Source: Clostridia bacterium
GTDB lineage: Bacteria; Bacillota; Clostridia; Christensenellales; Aristaeellaceae
NCBI GenBank assembly: GCA_017430225.1
Contig: JAFRNK010000077.1
Coordinates: forward strand, 58,400 to 122,399
Direction: 5' to 3'
Length of the DNA: 64,000 bases
Below the pieces are notes generated by a model. It saw only the letters and a program-made list of their open reading frames with translations. It had not been told where the DNA came from and did no database searches. Below are positions 17,524 through 26,750 of the stretch, piece by piece. Every line of letters begins with the position of its first letter. Positions within the stretch are counted from its first letter, which is position 1. A program made the translations under genes and the position numbers.

Positions 17524-20500
17524 TTATGATTTGAAATAGTGAACAGCAGCTTCAAACATGCGGATATCATAATTGCCCGGGACATTGCGGTAAAGATCCT
17601 TCCCGACGCGCTCGCTGTGGCCCATTTTGCCGAACACGCGGCCGTCGGGGGAAGTGATGCCTTCAATGGCGAACATGGAGCCGTTGGGGTTGAAGTGCAC
17701 ATCGCCGGTGGCGCGGCCTTCCAGATCGACGTACTGCGTCGCGATCTGTCCGTTTGCCGCCAGCTCACGGATTAGCGCCTCGTCCGCGTAAAAACGTCCC
17801 TCGCCATGAGAAATCGGCACGCTGTAGATGTCCCCTACGTTCGTGAAGCGCAGCCACGGGGATTTGTTGGAGGCGATCCGCGTGCGGACGATGCGCGACT
17901 GGTGGCGGGCAATGGTGTTGAAGGTCAGTGTGGGGCACGTCCCATCGGTATCCATGATCCGGCCGTAGGGCACCAGGCCGAGCTTGATCAGCGCCTGGAA
18001 GCCGTTGCAGATGCCGCAGATCAAGCCGTCGCGCCGGTCGAGGAGGGCGGTGACGCCTTCCTTCACCGCAGCGTTCCGGAAGAACGCCGTGATGAACTTG
18101 CCGCTGCCGTCGGGCTCGTCGCCGCCGGAGAAGCCGCCCGGAATGAGGATCATCTGGGCATCGCGCAGAGCTTCGGCAAAACGGTCCACACTGCGGGAGA
18201 TTCCGTCGGCGGTCAGGTTGTTGATCACCAGAATCTCCGGTTCGGCCCCCGCGTCGCGCACCGCTTTAGCGCTGTCGTATTCACAGTTCGTACCCGGGAA
18301 GGCCGGAATCAGCACTCTGGGCCGGGCTGTTTTCACAGCCGGAGACGGGTAATGCTTCGCAGGATAATTGAACGTCTCTATCGGGCCGGCAGCCGCCGGG
18401 ATATTGCAGGCGTACACGCTTTCGAGACGGTCTTCATACAGCTCGAGCAGGGCTTCCGCACTGACGGATTCCCTGTTCAGCGTCATGGCGCCGTCCGCGG
18501 TGACATGGCCCAGCAGCTTCCCGCCGTCGATCATGTCCGTGAGTTCCAGCACGAAAGAACCGTAACGGTACCCGAAGAGCTCTTCGACCGTCACCGCGCT
18601 GTCGAAGGCAAAGCCGAAGCCGTTGCCGAAAGCCATCTTCATCACAGCCTCGGCAATACCGCCGTAACCTGGGGTATAGCAGGCGACCGCCTTCCCGCTG
18701 CGCATCAGTTCCGTCACCTGCGCGAACAGTTTGAGCAGGGAAGCTGTCTCCGGCAGACCGTTTTCATCAGTTTCAGGAGCCAGCAGAACCACCGGATGGC
18801 CGGCAGCCTTGAATTCCGGCGAAACGATATCCCCCGCCTTGCCGGTGGTGACGGCGAAAGAAACCAGCGTAGGCGGCACGTCGAGTTTCTCGAAGGAGCC
18901 GCTCATGCTGTCCTTGCCGCCGATGGCGCCGATACCCAGGCGCATCTGGGCTTCAAAAGCGCCCAGCAGCGCCGCCAGAGGCTGGCCCCAGCGGTGCCCG
19001 TCTATACCGGGCTTCTCAAAGTATTCCTGGAACGTCAGGTAGACATCCTCGAAGGCCGCACCGGAGGCGATCAGCTTGCAGACGGATTCGACCACCGCCA
19101 GGTACGCGCCGTGATAGGGGCTCTGCTCCGCGATAAACGGATTGTAACCCCAGGCCATCAGGGAGCAGTCGTCCGTATGCTCCTTTTCCACGCTGATCTT
19201 CTGTACCATCGACTGCACCGGCGTCAGCTGGTTCCGGCCGCCGAAGGGCATCAGGACCGAGCCCGCGCCGATGGTGGAGTCAAAGCGTTCGGAAAGGCCG
19301 CGCTTGGAGCAGGCGTTCAGGTCCTGCGCCAGTTTTTCATAGTTTTCTGTGAAAGTGCCGCTGACTGCGCGCGGCGCATAACCCGGCTGATCCGGAGTAA
19401 TGAAAATGTGCTTTTCCGCGCCGTTGGAATTGAGGAATTCGCGGCTGATATCGACGATTTTATTGCCGTTCCAGTTCATCACCAGGCGCGGCTCCGCCTG
19501 GACCACCGCGACCGGGCAGGCCTGCAGGTTTTCGTCCTGGGCCAGCGCCAGGAAAGCATCGACATTCTCCTTTTCGACCACCACGGCCATCCGCTCCTGG
19601 GATTCGCTGATCGCCAGTTCGGTGCCGTCCAGGCCTTCGTACTTTTTGGGCACGGCGTTCAGGTCGATGACCAGGCCGTCCGCCAGTTCGCCGATGGCGA
19701 CAGATACGCCGCCAGCGCCGAAATCGTTGCAGCGCTTGATCATGCGTGTCGCTACCGGATTGCGGAACAGGCGCTGGAGCTTGCGCTCCTCAGGCGCGTT
19801 GCCCTTCTGCACTTCGGCGCCGCAGGTCTCGACGGAATGGGCGTTGTGCGCCTTGGAAGACCCTGTCGCGCCGCCGATGCCGTCCCGACCGGTGGAACCG
19901 CCCAGCAGAATCACCACATCGCCCGGAGCGGGACGTTCCCGGCGGACATTGGCCTGGGGAGCCGCCGCAATGACTGCGCCGATTTCCATGCGCTTGGCCG
20001 CGTAGCCGGGGTGGTAGATCTCGTCCACGATACCGGTGGCCAGACCGATCTGGTTGCCGTATGAGGAATAGCCCGCCGCGGCTGTAGTCACCAGCTTGCG
20101 CTGCGGGAGCTTTCCGGGAATAGTCTCGCTGACGGGAACAGTCGGGTCTGCTGCACCGGTGACGCGCATCGCTCCATAGACGTAAGCGCGCCCGGAAAGC
20201 GGATCGCGGATCGCGCCGCCGATACAGGTGGCAGCGCCGCCGAAGGGCTCGATCTCCGTCGGATGGTTGTGTGTTTCATTTTTGAACAGCAGCAGCCAGG
20301 GCTCTTTCTTCCCGTCCGCCTCGATTTCGATCTTGACGGTGCAGGCGTTGATCTCCTCGGACTCGTCCAGTTTGTCCAGCTTACCCTGCTTTTTCAGTGC
20401 CCTGACGGCGATGGTGGCCAGGTCCATCAGGCACACGGGCTTGGTGCGGTTCAGGTCGCGCCGGACCGCCATATAATGGTCATAAGCCTGCTGCAGGAGC

Positions 20501-21216
20501 GGGTCTTCGAATTTCACGCCGTCGATCACAGTCAGGAAGGTGGTATGCCGGCAGTGGTCGCTCCAGTAAGTGTCGATCATGCGGATCTCGGTGATGGTCG
20601 GGTCCCGGCCTTCGGACAGGAAATACTGCTGGCAGAAGGCGATATCGTCGGCGTCCATCGCCAGTCCGTAATCGCGGACAAACGCCTCCAGCCCAGCACG
20701 GTCGAGCCGGGTGAAGCCGTCCAGCGTCCGGACAGTCGTGGGGATGGCGTAATTGACTTTGAGGGTATCAGGCAGGTCCAGCGAAGCCTCCCGGGCTTCG
20801 ACGGGATTGATCACATACTTTTTGATGGCGTCCACGTCGGCGTCAGTGAGGGATCCATACAGGGCGTAGACCTTCGCGCTGTGGATCAGCGGGCGCTCGC
20901 CCTGGGAGATGATCTGGATGCACTGCGCGGCGGAATCGGCGCGCTGGTCAAACTGGCCGGGCAGATATTCCACCGCGAACACCCGCGCGCCTTGCACGTC
21001 CATTTCCGGCGTCGCAATATCCAGCTGCGGTTCGGAAAAAACTGTCCTGACCGCGTAATCGAACAATTCGCAGGACATGTTTTCCGCGTCGTACCGGTTC
21101 AGGATGCGCACATCCGCAAGGCCCCCAATGCCCAGCAGCGTCCTGGCGTCGGACAAGAGCGCCTGGGCCTCGTTGGCCAGTTCCTTTTTCTTTTCAACGA
21201 AAATTCTGTAGACCAT
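17524..21216 (-). CDS. purL: Phosphoribosylformylglycinamidine synthase, single-chain (PurL-PurQ)
   Basis: This 1230-aa FGAM synthase converts FGAR, glutamine and ATP to FGAM, step four of purine synthesis. The synthetase part includes FKNETHNHPTEIEPFGGAATCIGGAIRDPLSGR. The C-terminal class I glutaminase has its nucleophile cysteine in LICGICNGFQALIKLG and a downstream HGEGRF histidine. It is the fused large form rather than the three-subunit PurS/PurL/PurQ of Bacillus. The ATG overlaps the purD stop by one base, indicating translational coupling. Confidence 0.96.
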   Translation of the reverse strand: MVYRIFVEKKKELANEAQALLSDARTLLGIGGLADVRILNRYDAENMSCELFDYAVRTVFSEPQLDIATPEMDVQGARVFAVEYLPGQFDQRADSAAQCIQIISQGERPLIHSAKVYALYGSLTDADVDAIKKYVINPVEAREASLDLPDTLKVNYAIPTTVRTLDGFTRLDRAGLEAFVRDYGLAMDADDIAFCQQYFLSEGRDPTITEIRMIDTYWSDHCRHTTFLTVIDGVKFEDPLLQQAYDHYMAVRRDLNRTKPVCLMDLATIAVRALKKQGKLDKLDESEEINACTVKIEIEADGKKEPWLLLFKNETHNHPTEIEPFGGAATCIGGAIRDPLSGRAYVYGAMRVTGAADPTVPVSETIPGKLPQRKLVTTAAAGYSSYGNQIGLATGIVDEIYHPGYAAKRMEIGAVIAAAPQANVRRERPAPGDVVILLGGSTGRDGIGGATGSSKAHNAHSVETCGAEVQKGNAPEERKLQRLFRNPVATRMIKRCNDFGAGGVSVAIGELADGLVIDLNAVPKKYEGLDGTELAISESQERMAVVVEKENVDAFLALAQDENLQACPVAVVQAEPRLVMNWNGNKIVDISREFLNSNGAEKHIFITPDQPGYAPRAVSGTFTENYEKLAQDLNACSKRGLSERFDSTIGAGSVLMPFGGRNQLTPVQSMVQKISVEKEHTDDCSLMAWGYNPFIAEQSPYHGAYLAVVESVCKLIASGAAFEDVYLTFQEYFEKPGIDGHRWGQPLAALLGAFEAQMRLGIGAIGGKDSMSGSFEKLDVPPTLVSFAVTTGKAGDIVSPEFKAAGHPVVLLAPETDENGLPETASLLKLFAQVTELMRSGKAVACYTPGYGGIAEAVMKMAFGNGFGFAFDSAVTVEELFGYRYGSFVLELTDMIDGGKLLGHVTADGAMTLNRESVSAEALLELYEDRLESVYACNIPAAAGPIETFNYPAKHYPSPAVKTARPRVLIPAFPGTNCEYDSAKAVRDAGAEPEILVINNLTADGISRSVDRFAEALRDAQMILIPGGFSGGDEPDGSGKFITAFFRNAAVKEGVTALLDRRDGLICGICNGFQALIKLGLVPYGRIMDTDGTCPTLTFNTIARHQSRIVRTRIASNKSPWLRFTNVGDIYSVPISHGEGRFYADEALIRELAANGQIATQYVDLEGRATGDVHFNPNGSMFAIEGITSPDGRVFGKMGHSERVGKDLYRNVPGNYDIRMFEAAVHYFKS

Positions 21217-22487
21217 TACCGATTCTCCCTCGCCCGCAGCGCGCGGGCGCCGATGTCGCTGCGGCAGTATGCGTTGTCAAAATGAATGCGGGACGCCATG
21301 GCGTAGGCGGCTTCCAAGGCTTCTTCAAGCGTGTTGCGCACTGCGGTCACGCCCAGGACGCGCCCGCCGCTGGTCAGCAATTTGCCGTCCTGCTCTTTGG
21401 CGCCGGCGACATACACGTAGGGCCAAACGTCTTCCGGGATCGTGATTTCAAAGCCCTTCTCATAGTGCAGGGGATAGCCCTTGCTCGCCATGATCACGCA
21501 CGCTGCCGCGCCGTCTTTGCTGACGACGGGCGTGTCCTTCAGGGTACCGTCAGTCGTCGCCCGCATGACCGTCAGGAGGTCGCTATCAAGCAGCGGCAGC
21601 ACCACCTGGGTTTCCGGGTCGCCGAAGCGACAGTTGTATTCGATCACCTTGGGGCCGGACGGCGTGATCATGAGGCCGAAATACAGGCAGCCCTTGAACG
21701 GCCGGCCCTCGGCCTTCATGGCCCGGATCGTCGGGATGAAGATCTCCCGCATGCAGCGGTCCGCCACGTCTTCCGTATAGTAGGGATTGGGGGCTACCGT
21801 GCCCATGCCGCCGGTATTCAAGCCGGTATCGTTGTCTCCAGCCCGCTTATGGTCCATGGAGGAAATCATGGGCTTCACCGTTTCGCCGTCGGTAAACGCG
21901 AGCACCGATACCTCGGGCCCGGTCAGGAATTCCTCAATGACCACCGTGGTGCCACTCTTGCCGAACTTGCCGTTGCACATCATATCGACGACGGCCTGTT
22001 TGGCTTCCTCGCGCGTCTCGGCGATGATCACGCCCTTGCCCAGGGCCAGGCCGTCCGCCTTGACCACGATGGGCACCGGCGCGCTCTCCAAGTACCGGAG
22101 CGCTTCGTTCGGATTGCTGAAAGTCTCATAAGCGGCGGTGGGAATGCCGTATTTCTTCATCAGGTTCTTGGAGAACGCCTTGCTGCCCTCGATGATGGCG
22201 GCGTTTGCGCGGGGGCCGAAGCACGGGATCCCGATAGCCTCAAGCGCGTCCACACACCCCATGACCAGCGGATCGTCCGGCGCGACCACGGCATAATCCA
22301 CCGGGTGATTCCGGGCAAAGTCCACGATGCCGTCGATATCGGTCGCGGCGATGTTCACGCATTCGGCGTCGCGCGCTATGCCGCCGTTACCGGGCAGCGC
22401 ATATACGGTGCCGACCGCCGGGTTTTCCTTCAGTTTCCGGATGATTGCGTGCTCACGCCCGCCGCCGCCCACAAGCAGTATGTTCAT
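21216..22487 (-). CDS. purD: Phosphoribosylamine--glycine ligase (GAR synthetase)
   Basis: This 423-aa ATP-grasp enzyme joins phosphoribosylamine to glycine, step two of purine synthesis. It begins MNILLVGGGGREHAII and shows PVVKADGLALGKGVIIA (ATP-grasp), TGGMGTVAPNPYY and EYNCRFGDPETQVVLPLL (metal and substrate sites). Length and motif order are normal. It is coupled to purL (shared base at stop/start) and follows AICAR transformylase by 47 bases. Confidence 0.97.
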   Translation of the reverse strand: MNILLVGGGGREHAIIRKLKENPAVGTVYALPGNGGIARDAECVNIAATDIDGIVDFARNHPVDYAVVAPDDPLVMGCVDALEAIGIPCFGPRANAAIIEGSKAFSKNLMKKYGIPTAAYETFSNPNEALRYLESAPVPIVVKADGLALGKGVIIAETREEAKQAVVDMMCNGKFGKSGTTVVIEEFLTGPEVSVLAFTDGETVKPMISSMDHKRAGDNDTGLNTGGMGTVAPNPYYTEDVADRCMREIFIPTIRAMKAEGRPFKGCLYFGLMITPSGPKVIEYNCRFGDPETQVVLPLLDSDLLTVMRATTDGTLKDTPVVSKDGAAACVIMASKGYPLHYEKGFEITIPEDVWPYVYVAGAKEQDGKLLTSGGRVLGVTAVRNTLEEALEAAYAMASRIHFDNAYCRSDIGARALRARENR

Positions 22488-22534
22488 GACATTCTCCCTT
22501 TTGTTTTATCCTTCCGAAACAGTCGTATCAACGA

Positions 22535-23719
22535 TCAATGATGGAACAGACGCATGCCGGTGAAGGCCATGGCCATGCCGTAACGGTCACAGGCTTCGAT
22601 CACCGCGTCGTCGCGGATGGAGCCGCCGGGCTCGGCCACGTATTTGACGCCGCTCTTGCGCGCCCGTTCGATGCTGTCGCTGAAGGGGAAGAAAGCGTCG
22701 CTGCCCAGCGAAACGCCGCTCACGGTGTCCAGGTAAGCGCGCTGCTCTTCACGGGTGAAGGGCTCGGGGCGGGCAGTGAAGTACTTCTGCCAGATGCCGT
22801 CGGCGCAGACGTCTTCTTCGTTCTGGTTGATATAGCCGTCGATGGCGTTGTCACGGTCGGGACGGCCGAGGTCGGGGCGGATCGGGAGGGAAAGCACCTT
22901 GTCCGCCTGGCGCAGGAACCAGGTATCCGCCTTGCTGCCCGCGAGGCGCGTGCAATGGATGCGGCTCTGCTGGCCGGCGCCGACGCCGATGGCCTGTCCA
23001 TCGACCGCGTAGCAGACGGAATTGGACTGTGTATATTTGAGGGTGATCAGGGACACGATCAGGTCGCGGATAGCGCTTTCCGGCAGGTCCTTGTTCGCCG
23101 TGACGACGTTCTGAAGCAGTTCGCGGTTGATTTTAAAGTTGTTGCGGCCCTGCTCGAAGGTGATGCCGAACACCTGCTTGTGCTCCTGCTCAGCGGGCAC
23201 GTAATCCGGATCGATCCGGACGATATTGTAGTTGCCGTTGCGCTTGCTGCGGAGGATTTCCAGCGCTTCCGGTTCATAGCCGGGCGCGATGATGCCGTCG
23301 GAGACTTCACGCTTGACCATGCGGGCCGTGGTCACGTCGCACACGTCACTCAGCGCGACCCAGTCGCCGAAAGAGCAGAGACGGTCGGTGCCGCGGGCAC
23401 GGGCGTACGCGCAGCCCAGGGGCGAATCGTCCAGACCCTCGATATCGTCTTCAAAGCAGGCTTTCTTGAGCTTGTCGGACAGCGGGATGCCGACGGCGGC
23501 GGAAGTCGGGGACACATGCTTGAAGGACGTCGCCGCGGGCAGGCCCAGCGCTTCTTTCAGTTCCTTGACCAGCTGCCAGGAATTGAACGCGTCCAGGAAG
23601 TTGATGTAGCCCGGACGGCCGGACAGGATCTCGATGGGCAGGTCGCTGCCGTCGTGCATATAGATCTTCGCGGGCTTCTGGTTGGGGTTGCAGCCGTACT
23701 TCAGTTCAAACTCTTTCAT
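22535..23719 (-). CDS. purH: AICAR transformylase, stand-alone
   Basis: This protein of about 394 aa corresponds to the formyltransferase half of bifunctional PurH and would convert AICAR and 10-formyl-THF to FAICAR. ELKYGCNPNQKPAKIYM opens it; FKHVSPTSAAVG and GAGQQSRIHCTRLAGSKAD carry the Lys-His pair and the substrate region. The ATG at 23719 has GAGG just upstream; the frame is open to 23839 but that extension is not PurH-like. The N-terminal IMP cyclohydrolase domain of ordinary PurH is missing, and a separate IMP cyclohydrolase lies directly upstream. Confidence 0.93.
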   Translation of the reverse strand: MKEFELKYGCNPNQKPAKIYMHDGSDLPIEILSGRPGYINFLDAFNSWQLVKELKEALGLPAATSFKHVSPTSAAVGIPLSDKLKKACFEDDIEGLDDSPLGCAYARARGTDRLCSFGDWVALSDVCDVTTARMVKREVSDGIIAPGYEPEALEILRSKRNGNYNIVRIDPDYVPAEQEHKQVFGITFEQGRNNFKINRELLQNVVTANKDLPESAIRDLIVSLITLKYTQSNSVCYAVDGQAIGVGAGQQSRIHCTRLAGSKADTWFLRQADKVLSLPIRPDLGRPDRDNAIDGYINQNEEDVCADGIWQKYFTARPEPFTREEQRAYLDTVSGVSLGSDAFFPFSDSIERARKSGVKYVAEPGGSIRDDAVIEACDRYGMAMAFTGMRLFHH

Positions 23720-23736
23720 GTCCTTTTCCTCCTGAA

Positions 23737-24477
23737 TCAGCGGTTCTTGTTGACGAGGCGGCTCTCGGCGCTGCCGGTCGCCAGGTCGATATAGCGCACG
23801 TAAAGGCTGATCTTGTTGTTCTCGTTCAGGGACTTCCACAGCCGCTCGGTCATCTCGTCGATATCGTCACAGATAGCCATGCGCTCCGGTTCGCCCTGGA
23901 AGGTGGGAATGGGGTTGCCGTCGCACACATAGGTGTGCAGGAAATGCCCGAGGCCGTTCAGCGGCGCGTAATGGAAAGTATAGCGGTTGCAGGCAGTGCC
24001 TTCGGCATCCGCGCTCTTGAGGATGCTCATCTGGTAGGTGAAACCGCCGTCCGCAAAGGTCAGCATGCCGCTGATGCGCGGAGTGAAGTTGGGGCCGTCG
24101 GGCTCGAATTCCCGGCTCTCCAGCGCTTCGGAAAAGGTTTTGCCTGCCTTCAGGCCGTCGTAAATGGTATCGGTCTGGTTGCCGTTGGTGACGATCAGGT
24201 TGTTCTCCCACTGGCGGATGGCAGCGTAGATGATGAGGCTGGGATCCTGCACCAGGGAGGCGTCAAAGGGTTCGGTAAACACTTCACCGTTCTTTTCCGT
24301 GAACACACGGTTGCGGCTGTTTTGGCTGCGGCCCATGATGAAATAGGCGGTCATGGCCTTTTTCCCGTCGGGGGTTTTGCCGATGACAATGCCGCGGCCG
24401 GGATAGGTGTTGTCCTTAAGCCACTCTTCGGGCGTCAGCACGCCGTAAATGGGGGTCAGTTTCTTCATGATTTCCAT
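23737..24477 (-). CDS. IMP cyclohydrolase, PurO-like
   Basis: This protein of about 246 aa resembles the PurO-type IMP cyclohydrolase family first known from archaea, which closes FAICAR to IMP. Recognisable stretches are YPGRGIVIG, TAYFIMGRSQNSRNR, NLIVTNGNQTDT and FTPRISGM. It sits between purN and AICAR transformylase, exactly where the missing half of PurH would be needed. The ATG at 24477 has GGAGG eight bases upstream; an ATG at 24507 in frame lacks one. The family call is by eye, but the operon position supports it strongly. Confidence 0.87.
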   Translation of the reverse strand: MEIMKKLTPIYGVLTPEEWLKDNTYPGRGIVIGKTPDGKKAMTAYFIMGRSQNSRNRVFTEKNGEVFTEPFDASLVQDPSLIIYAAIRQWENNLIVTNGNQTDTIYDGLKAGKTFSEALESREFEPDGPNFTPRISGMLTFADGGFTYQMSILKSADAEGTACNRYTFHYAPLNGLGHFLHTYVCDGNPIPTFQGEPERMAICDDIDEMTERLWKSLNENNKISLYVRYIDLATGSAESRLVNKNR

Positions 24478-24490
24478 CCGTATGTCCTCC

Positions 24491-25114
24491 TTATTCCTTC
24501 CGGGCAACGATGCCCGCGCAAAGCAATTCCACGCTTTCAGGCAGGATGATCCATTCCGCCTGTTCCATCACCCGGCGCTGCAGCGTTTCGGGGGTATCCC
24601 CTTCTTCCACCGCCACCGCCTTCTGGGCGATGATCTCCCCGCCGTCGGGGATCTCGTTCACATAATGCACCGTGGCGCCGGTGACCTTGACGCCCTTCTC
24701 CAGGGCCGCGCGGTGCACCCGCAGGCCGTAAAACCCTTCCCCGCAGAAGGAGGGGATGAGGCTGGGATGCACGTTGATGATCTTATGCTCGAAGCGGGCG
24801 GTGAACGCACCGCTCAAAATGGCCATGAAGCCGGCCAGCACGATGAGGTCGATCCCGTTCTCCTCGAGGGTGCGGGCAATGGCTTCCTCAAAGTCCGCCT
24901 GGCTCCCGTAATCCTTCTTCAGAATAACCGCGGTCTTTACGCCCGCCGTTTCGGCCCGGGTGAGGGCGTAAGCGTCCGCTTTGTTGGAAATCACCAGCTT
25001 CACTTCGCCGCTTTTGATCACGCCGCTTTTCTGTGCGTCCAGGATCGCCTGCAGGTTGGTGCCCCCGCTGGATACCAAGACGGCGACGCGCGCTTTCTTC
25101 TGCTCCACAGTCAC
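24491..25114 (-). CDS. purN: Phosphoribosylglycinamide formyltransferase
   Basis: This 207-aa enzyme transfers formyl from 10-formyl-THF to GAR, step three of purine synthesis. VLVSSGGTNLQAILDA is the substrate-binding start, and the catalytic region NVHPSLIPSFCGEGFYG, followed by GATVHYVNEIPDGGEII, holds the Asn, His and Asp residues of the family. It starts with GTG, overlapping the stop of the formate-type channel by four bases (GTGA). Confidence 0.96.
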   Translation of the reverse strand: MTVEQKKARVAVLVSSGGTNLQAILDAQKSGVIKSGEVKLVISNKADAYALTRAETAGVKTAVILKKDYGSQADFEEAIARTLEENGIDLIVLAGFMAILSGAFTARFEHKIINVHPSLIPSFCGEGFYGLRVHRAALEKGVKVTGATVHYVNEIPDGGEIIAQKAVAVEEGDTPETLQRRVMEQAEWIILPESVELLCAGIVARKE

Positions 25115-25713
25115 GCCTCCTTCCCCACCATGCCGAGCGCGGGCAGCAGCATGCCGCCCACGGAATTGCCCAGGATCACCAGCGCGATGAACACGATCGC
25201 CCGCAGGGAGAAACTGCCCGCCGCGGCGAAATAGAACATATCGGCAATGGAGTGCTCAAACCCGCTCAGGATGAATACCGGGATGCAGAACAGGATACCG
25301 ACGATATCCTTCCGGTCCCGGTAAATGCTGACTGCCAGGTACATGAGCACGCCGCAGAACATTCCCCTCAGGAAGGTCTGCAGGCCAGTCTGGGCGAACT
25401 TGCCGACGCACAGCGCTTCCGCGGCGGCGCCGAGGTTCGGTGCGGCGCAGCGGATCAAAAGGCCCCCAACCACTGTACCGATGAGGTTGCCCAGCAGCCC
25501 CAGGAGCAGCACGGAGATCTCTTCCTTCCCGTGCTTTTCCGGGATGAAGCCGATCTTGCCCGTGAACAGCGAGTATCCCTTCAGGCAGATGCACAGGAGC
25601 GCCACTGAAAACATGACAGCGCCCACGTAGCGGTTCTCACAGGCCAGAAACACGCTGCCGCCGAGGCTAATCGCCAGGCCGGCGCATACGCCGGACAGAA
25701 CTTTTTTCAGCAT
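25111..25713 (-). CDS. Formate/nitrite transporter (FocA/NirC) family protein, short form
   Basis: This 200-aa membrane protein has six hydrophobic segments and the FNT fold landmarks. LFTGKIGFI stands for the first broken helix, FLRGMFCGVLMYLAVSIY for the fourth helix, and GFEHSIADMFYF holds the central pore histidine. Typical FNT proteins are about 260-280 aa, so this is compact, mainly through a shorter N-terminus. It overlaps purM at one end and purN at the other, so it is firmly part of the purine operon. Bringing formate to Fhs is the likely job; direction and specificity are inferred. Confidence 0.85.
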   Translation of the reverse strand: MLKKVLSGVCAGLAISLGGSVFLACENRYVGAVMFSVALLCICLKGYSLFTGKIGFIPEKHGKEEISVLLLGLLGNLIGTVVGGLLIRCAAPNLGAAAEALCVGKFAQTGLQTFLRGMFCGVLMYLAVSIYRDRKDIVGILFCIPVFILSGFEHSIADMFYFAAAGSFSLRAIVFIALVILGNSVGGMLLPALGMVGKEA

Positions 25714-26744
25714 AGTTCGATCTTGTCCTCGCTCTGTACGATCTCGCCGATCACATAGGCTTCCACGCCGCCGCCTTTCAGCGCCGCGAGCGCCTTGTCC
25801 GCGTCGTCCCTGGCAGCGATCACGCTCATGCCCACGCCCATGTTGAAGGTGTTGAACATATCCCGCTCCGGGATATTCCCGGCAGCTTGGATCAGGCGGA
25901 AGATTTCCGGCGTGCGGATGGCGGACTTGTCGATCTTCGCGCCGAGCCCGTCCGGGATCGAGCGCGGGATGTTCTCATAGAACCCGCCGCCCGTGATATG
26001 GCTGACACCGCGGACGTCCGCTTCGGCGATGGCCGTCAGGACAGGCTTTACATAGATGCGGGTTGGCGTCAGCAGGGCTTCGCCCAGCGCGCAGCCGAGT
26101 TCCGGCACGGTCCGGCCCAAGTCCGCGTGCTCAATATCGAACACTTTGCGCACCAGGGAAAAGCCGTTCGAGTGCACGCCGCTGGAAGGCAGTGCCAGCA
26201 CGACGTCCCCGGCCTGCATCCGGCCGCGGTCCAGAATTTTGTCCTGGTCGACGATGCCGACGGAGAAGCCCGCGAGGTCGTAATCATCCGGCTGCATGGT
26301 GCCGGGATGCTCGGCCGTTTCGCCGCCGATCAGCGCGCAGCCGGCCTGGACGCAGCCTTCCGCCACGCCGGAGACCAGCGCCGCCACCTTTTCCGGCACA
26401 TTCTTTCCGATGGCGATATAGTCGAGGAAAAACAGCGGTTTGGCGCCGCAGCAGACGATATCGTTCACGCACATGGCCACACAGTCGATGCCCACGGTAT
26501 CGTGCCTGTCCATCAGCTGCGCGATGCGCTGCTTGGTGCCCACGCCGTCCGTGCCGGATACGAGCACGGGCTTTTTCATGCCCGCCATGTCCGGGGCGAA
26601 CAGACCGCCGAAACCGCCGAGTTCACCGATCACGCCGGGGATGAAAGTGCGCTCCACGTGCTGTTTCATCAGCCGGACGCCCTCGTATCCCGCTTCGATG
26701 TTCACGCCCGCCGCCGCGTAGGATGCGGAATGTGATTTGTTCAT
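25707..26744 (-). CDS. purM: Phosphoribosylformylglycinamidine cyclo-ligase (AIR synthetase)
   Basis: This 345-aa enzyme closes FGAM to AIR with ATP. Motifs include YAAAGVNIEAGYEGV at the start, LVSGTDGVGTK, IGGETAEHPGTM and HITGGGFYENIPR. Length and order are normal for PurM. Seven bases downstream of purF, and its last codons overlap the start of the formate-type channel. Confidence 0.97.
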   Translation of the reverse strand: MNKSHSASYAAAGVNIEAGYEGVRLMKQHVERTFIPGVIGELGGFGGLFAPDMAGMKKPVLVSGTDGVGTKQRIAQLMDRHDTVGIDCVAMCVNDIVCCGAKPLFFLDYIAIGKNVPEKVAALVSGVAEGCVQAGCALIGGETAEHPGTMQPDDYDLAGFSVGIVDQDKILDRGRMQAGDVVLALPSSGVHSNGFSLVRKVFDIEHADLGRTVPELGCALGEALLTPTRIYVKPVLTAIAEADVRGVSHITGGGFYENIPRSIPDGLGAKIDKSAIRTPEIFRLIQAAGNIPERDMFNTFNMGVGMSVIAARDDADKALAALKGGGVEAYVIGEIVQSEDKIELC

Positions 26745-26750
26745 GCCCTG

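Noticed and set aside
17806-20064. 752-codon open frame on the plus strand opposite purL
   Set aside because: It mirrors purL codon for codon, as GC-rich genes often do, has no ribosome-binding site and matches no family.
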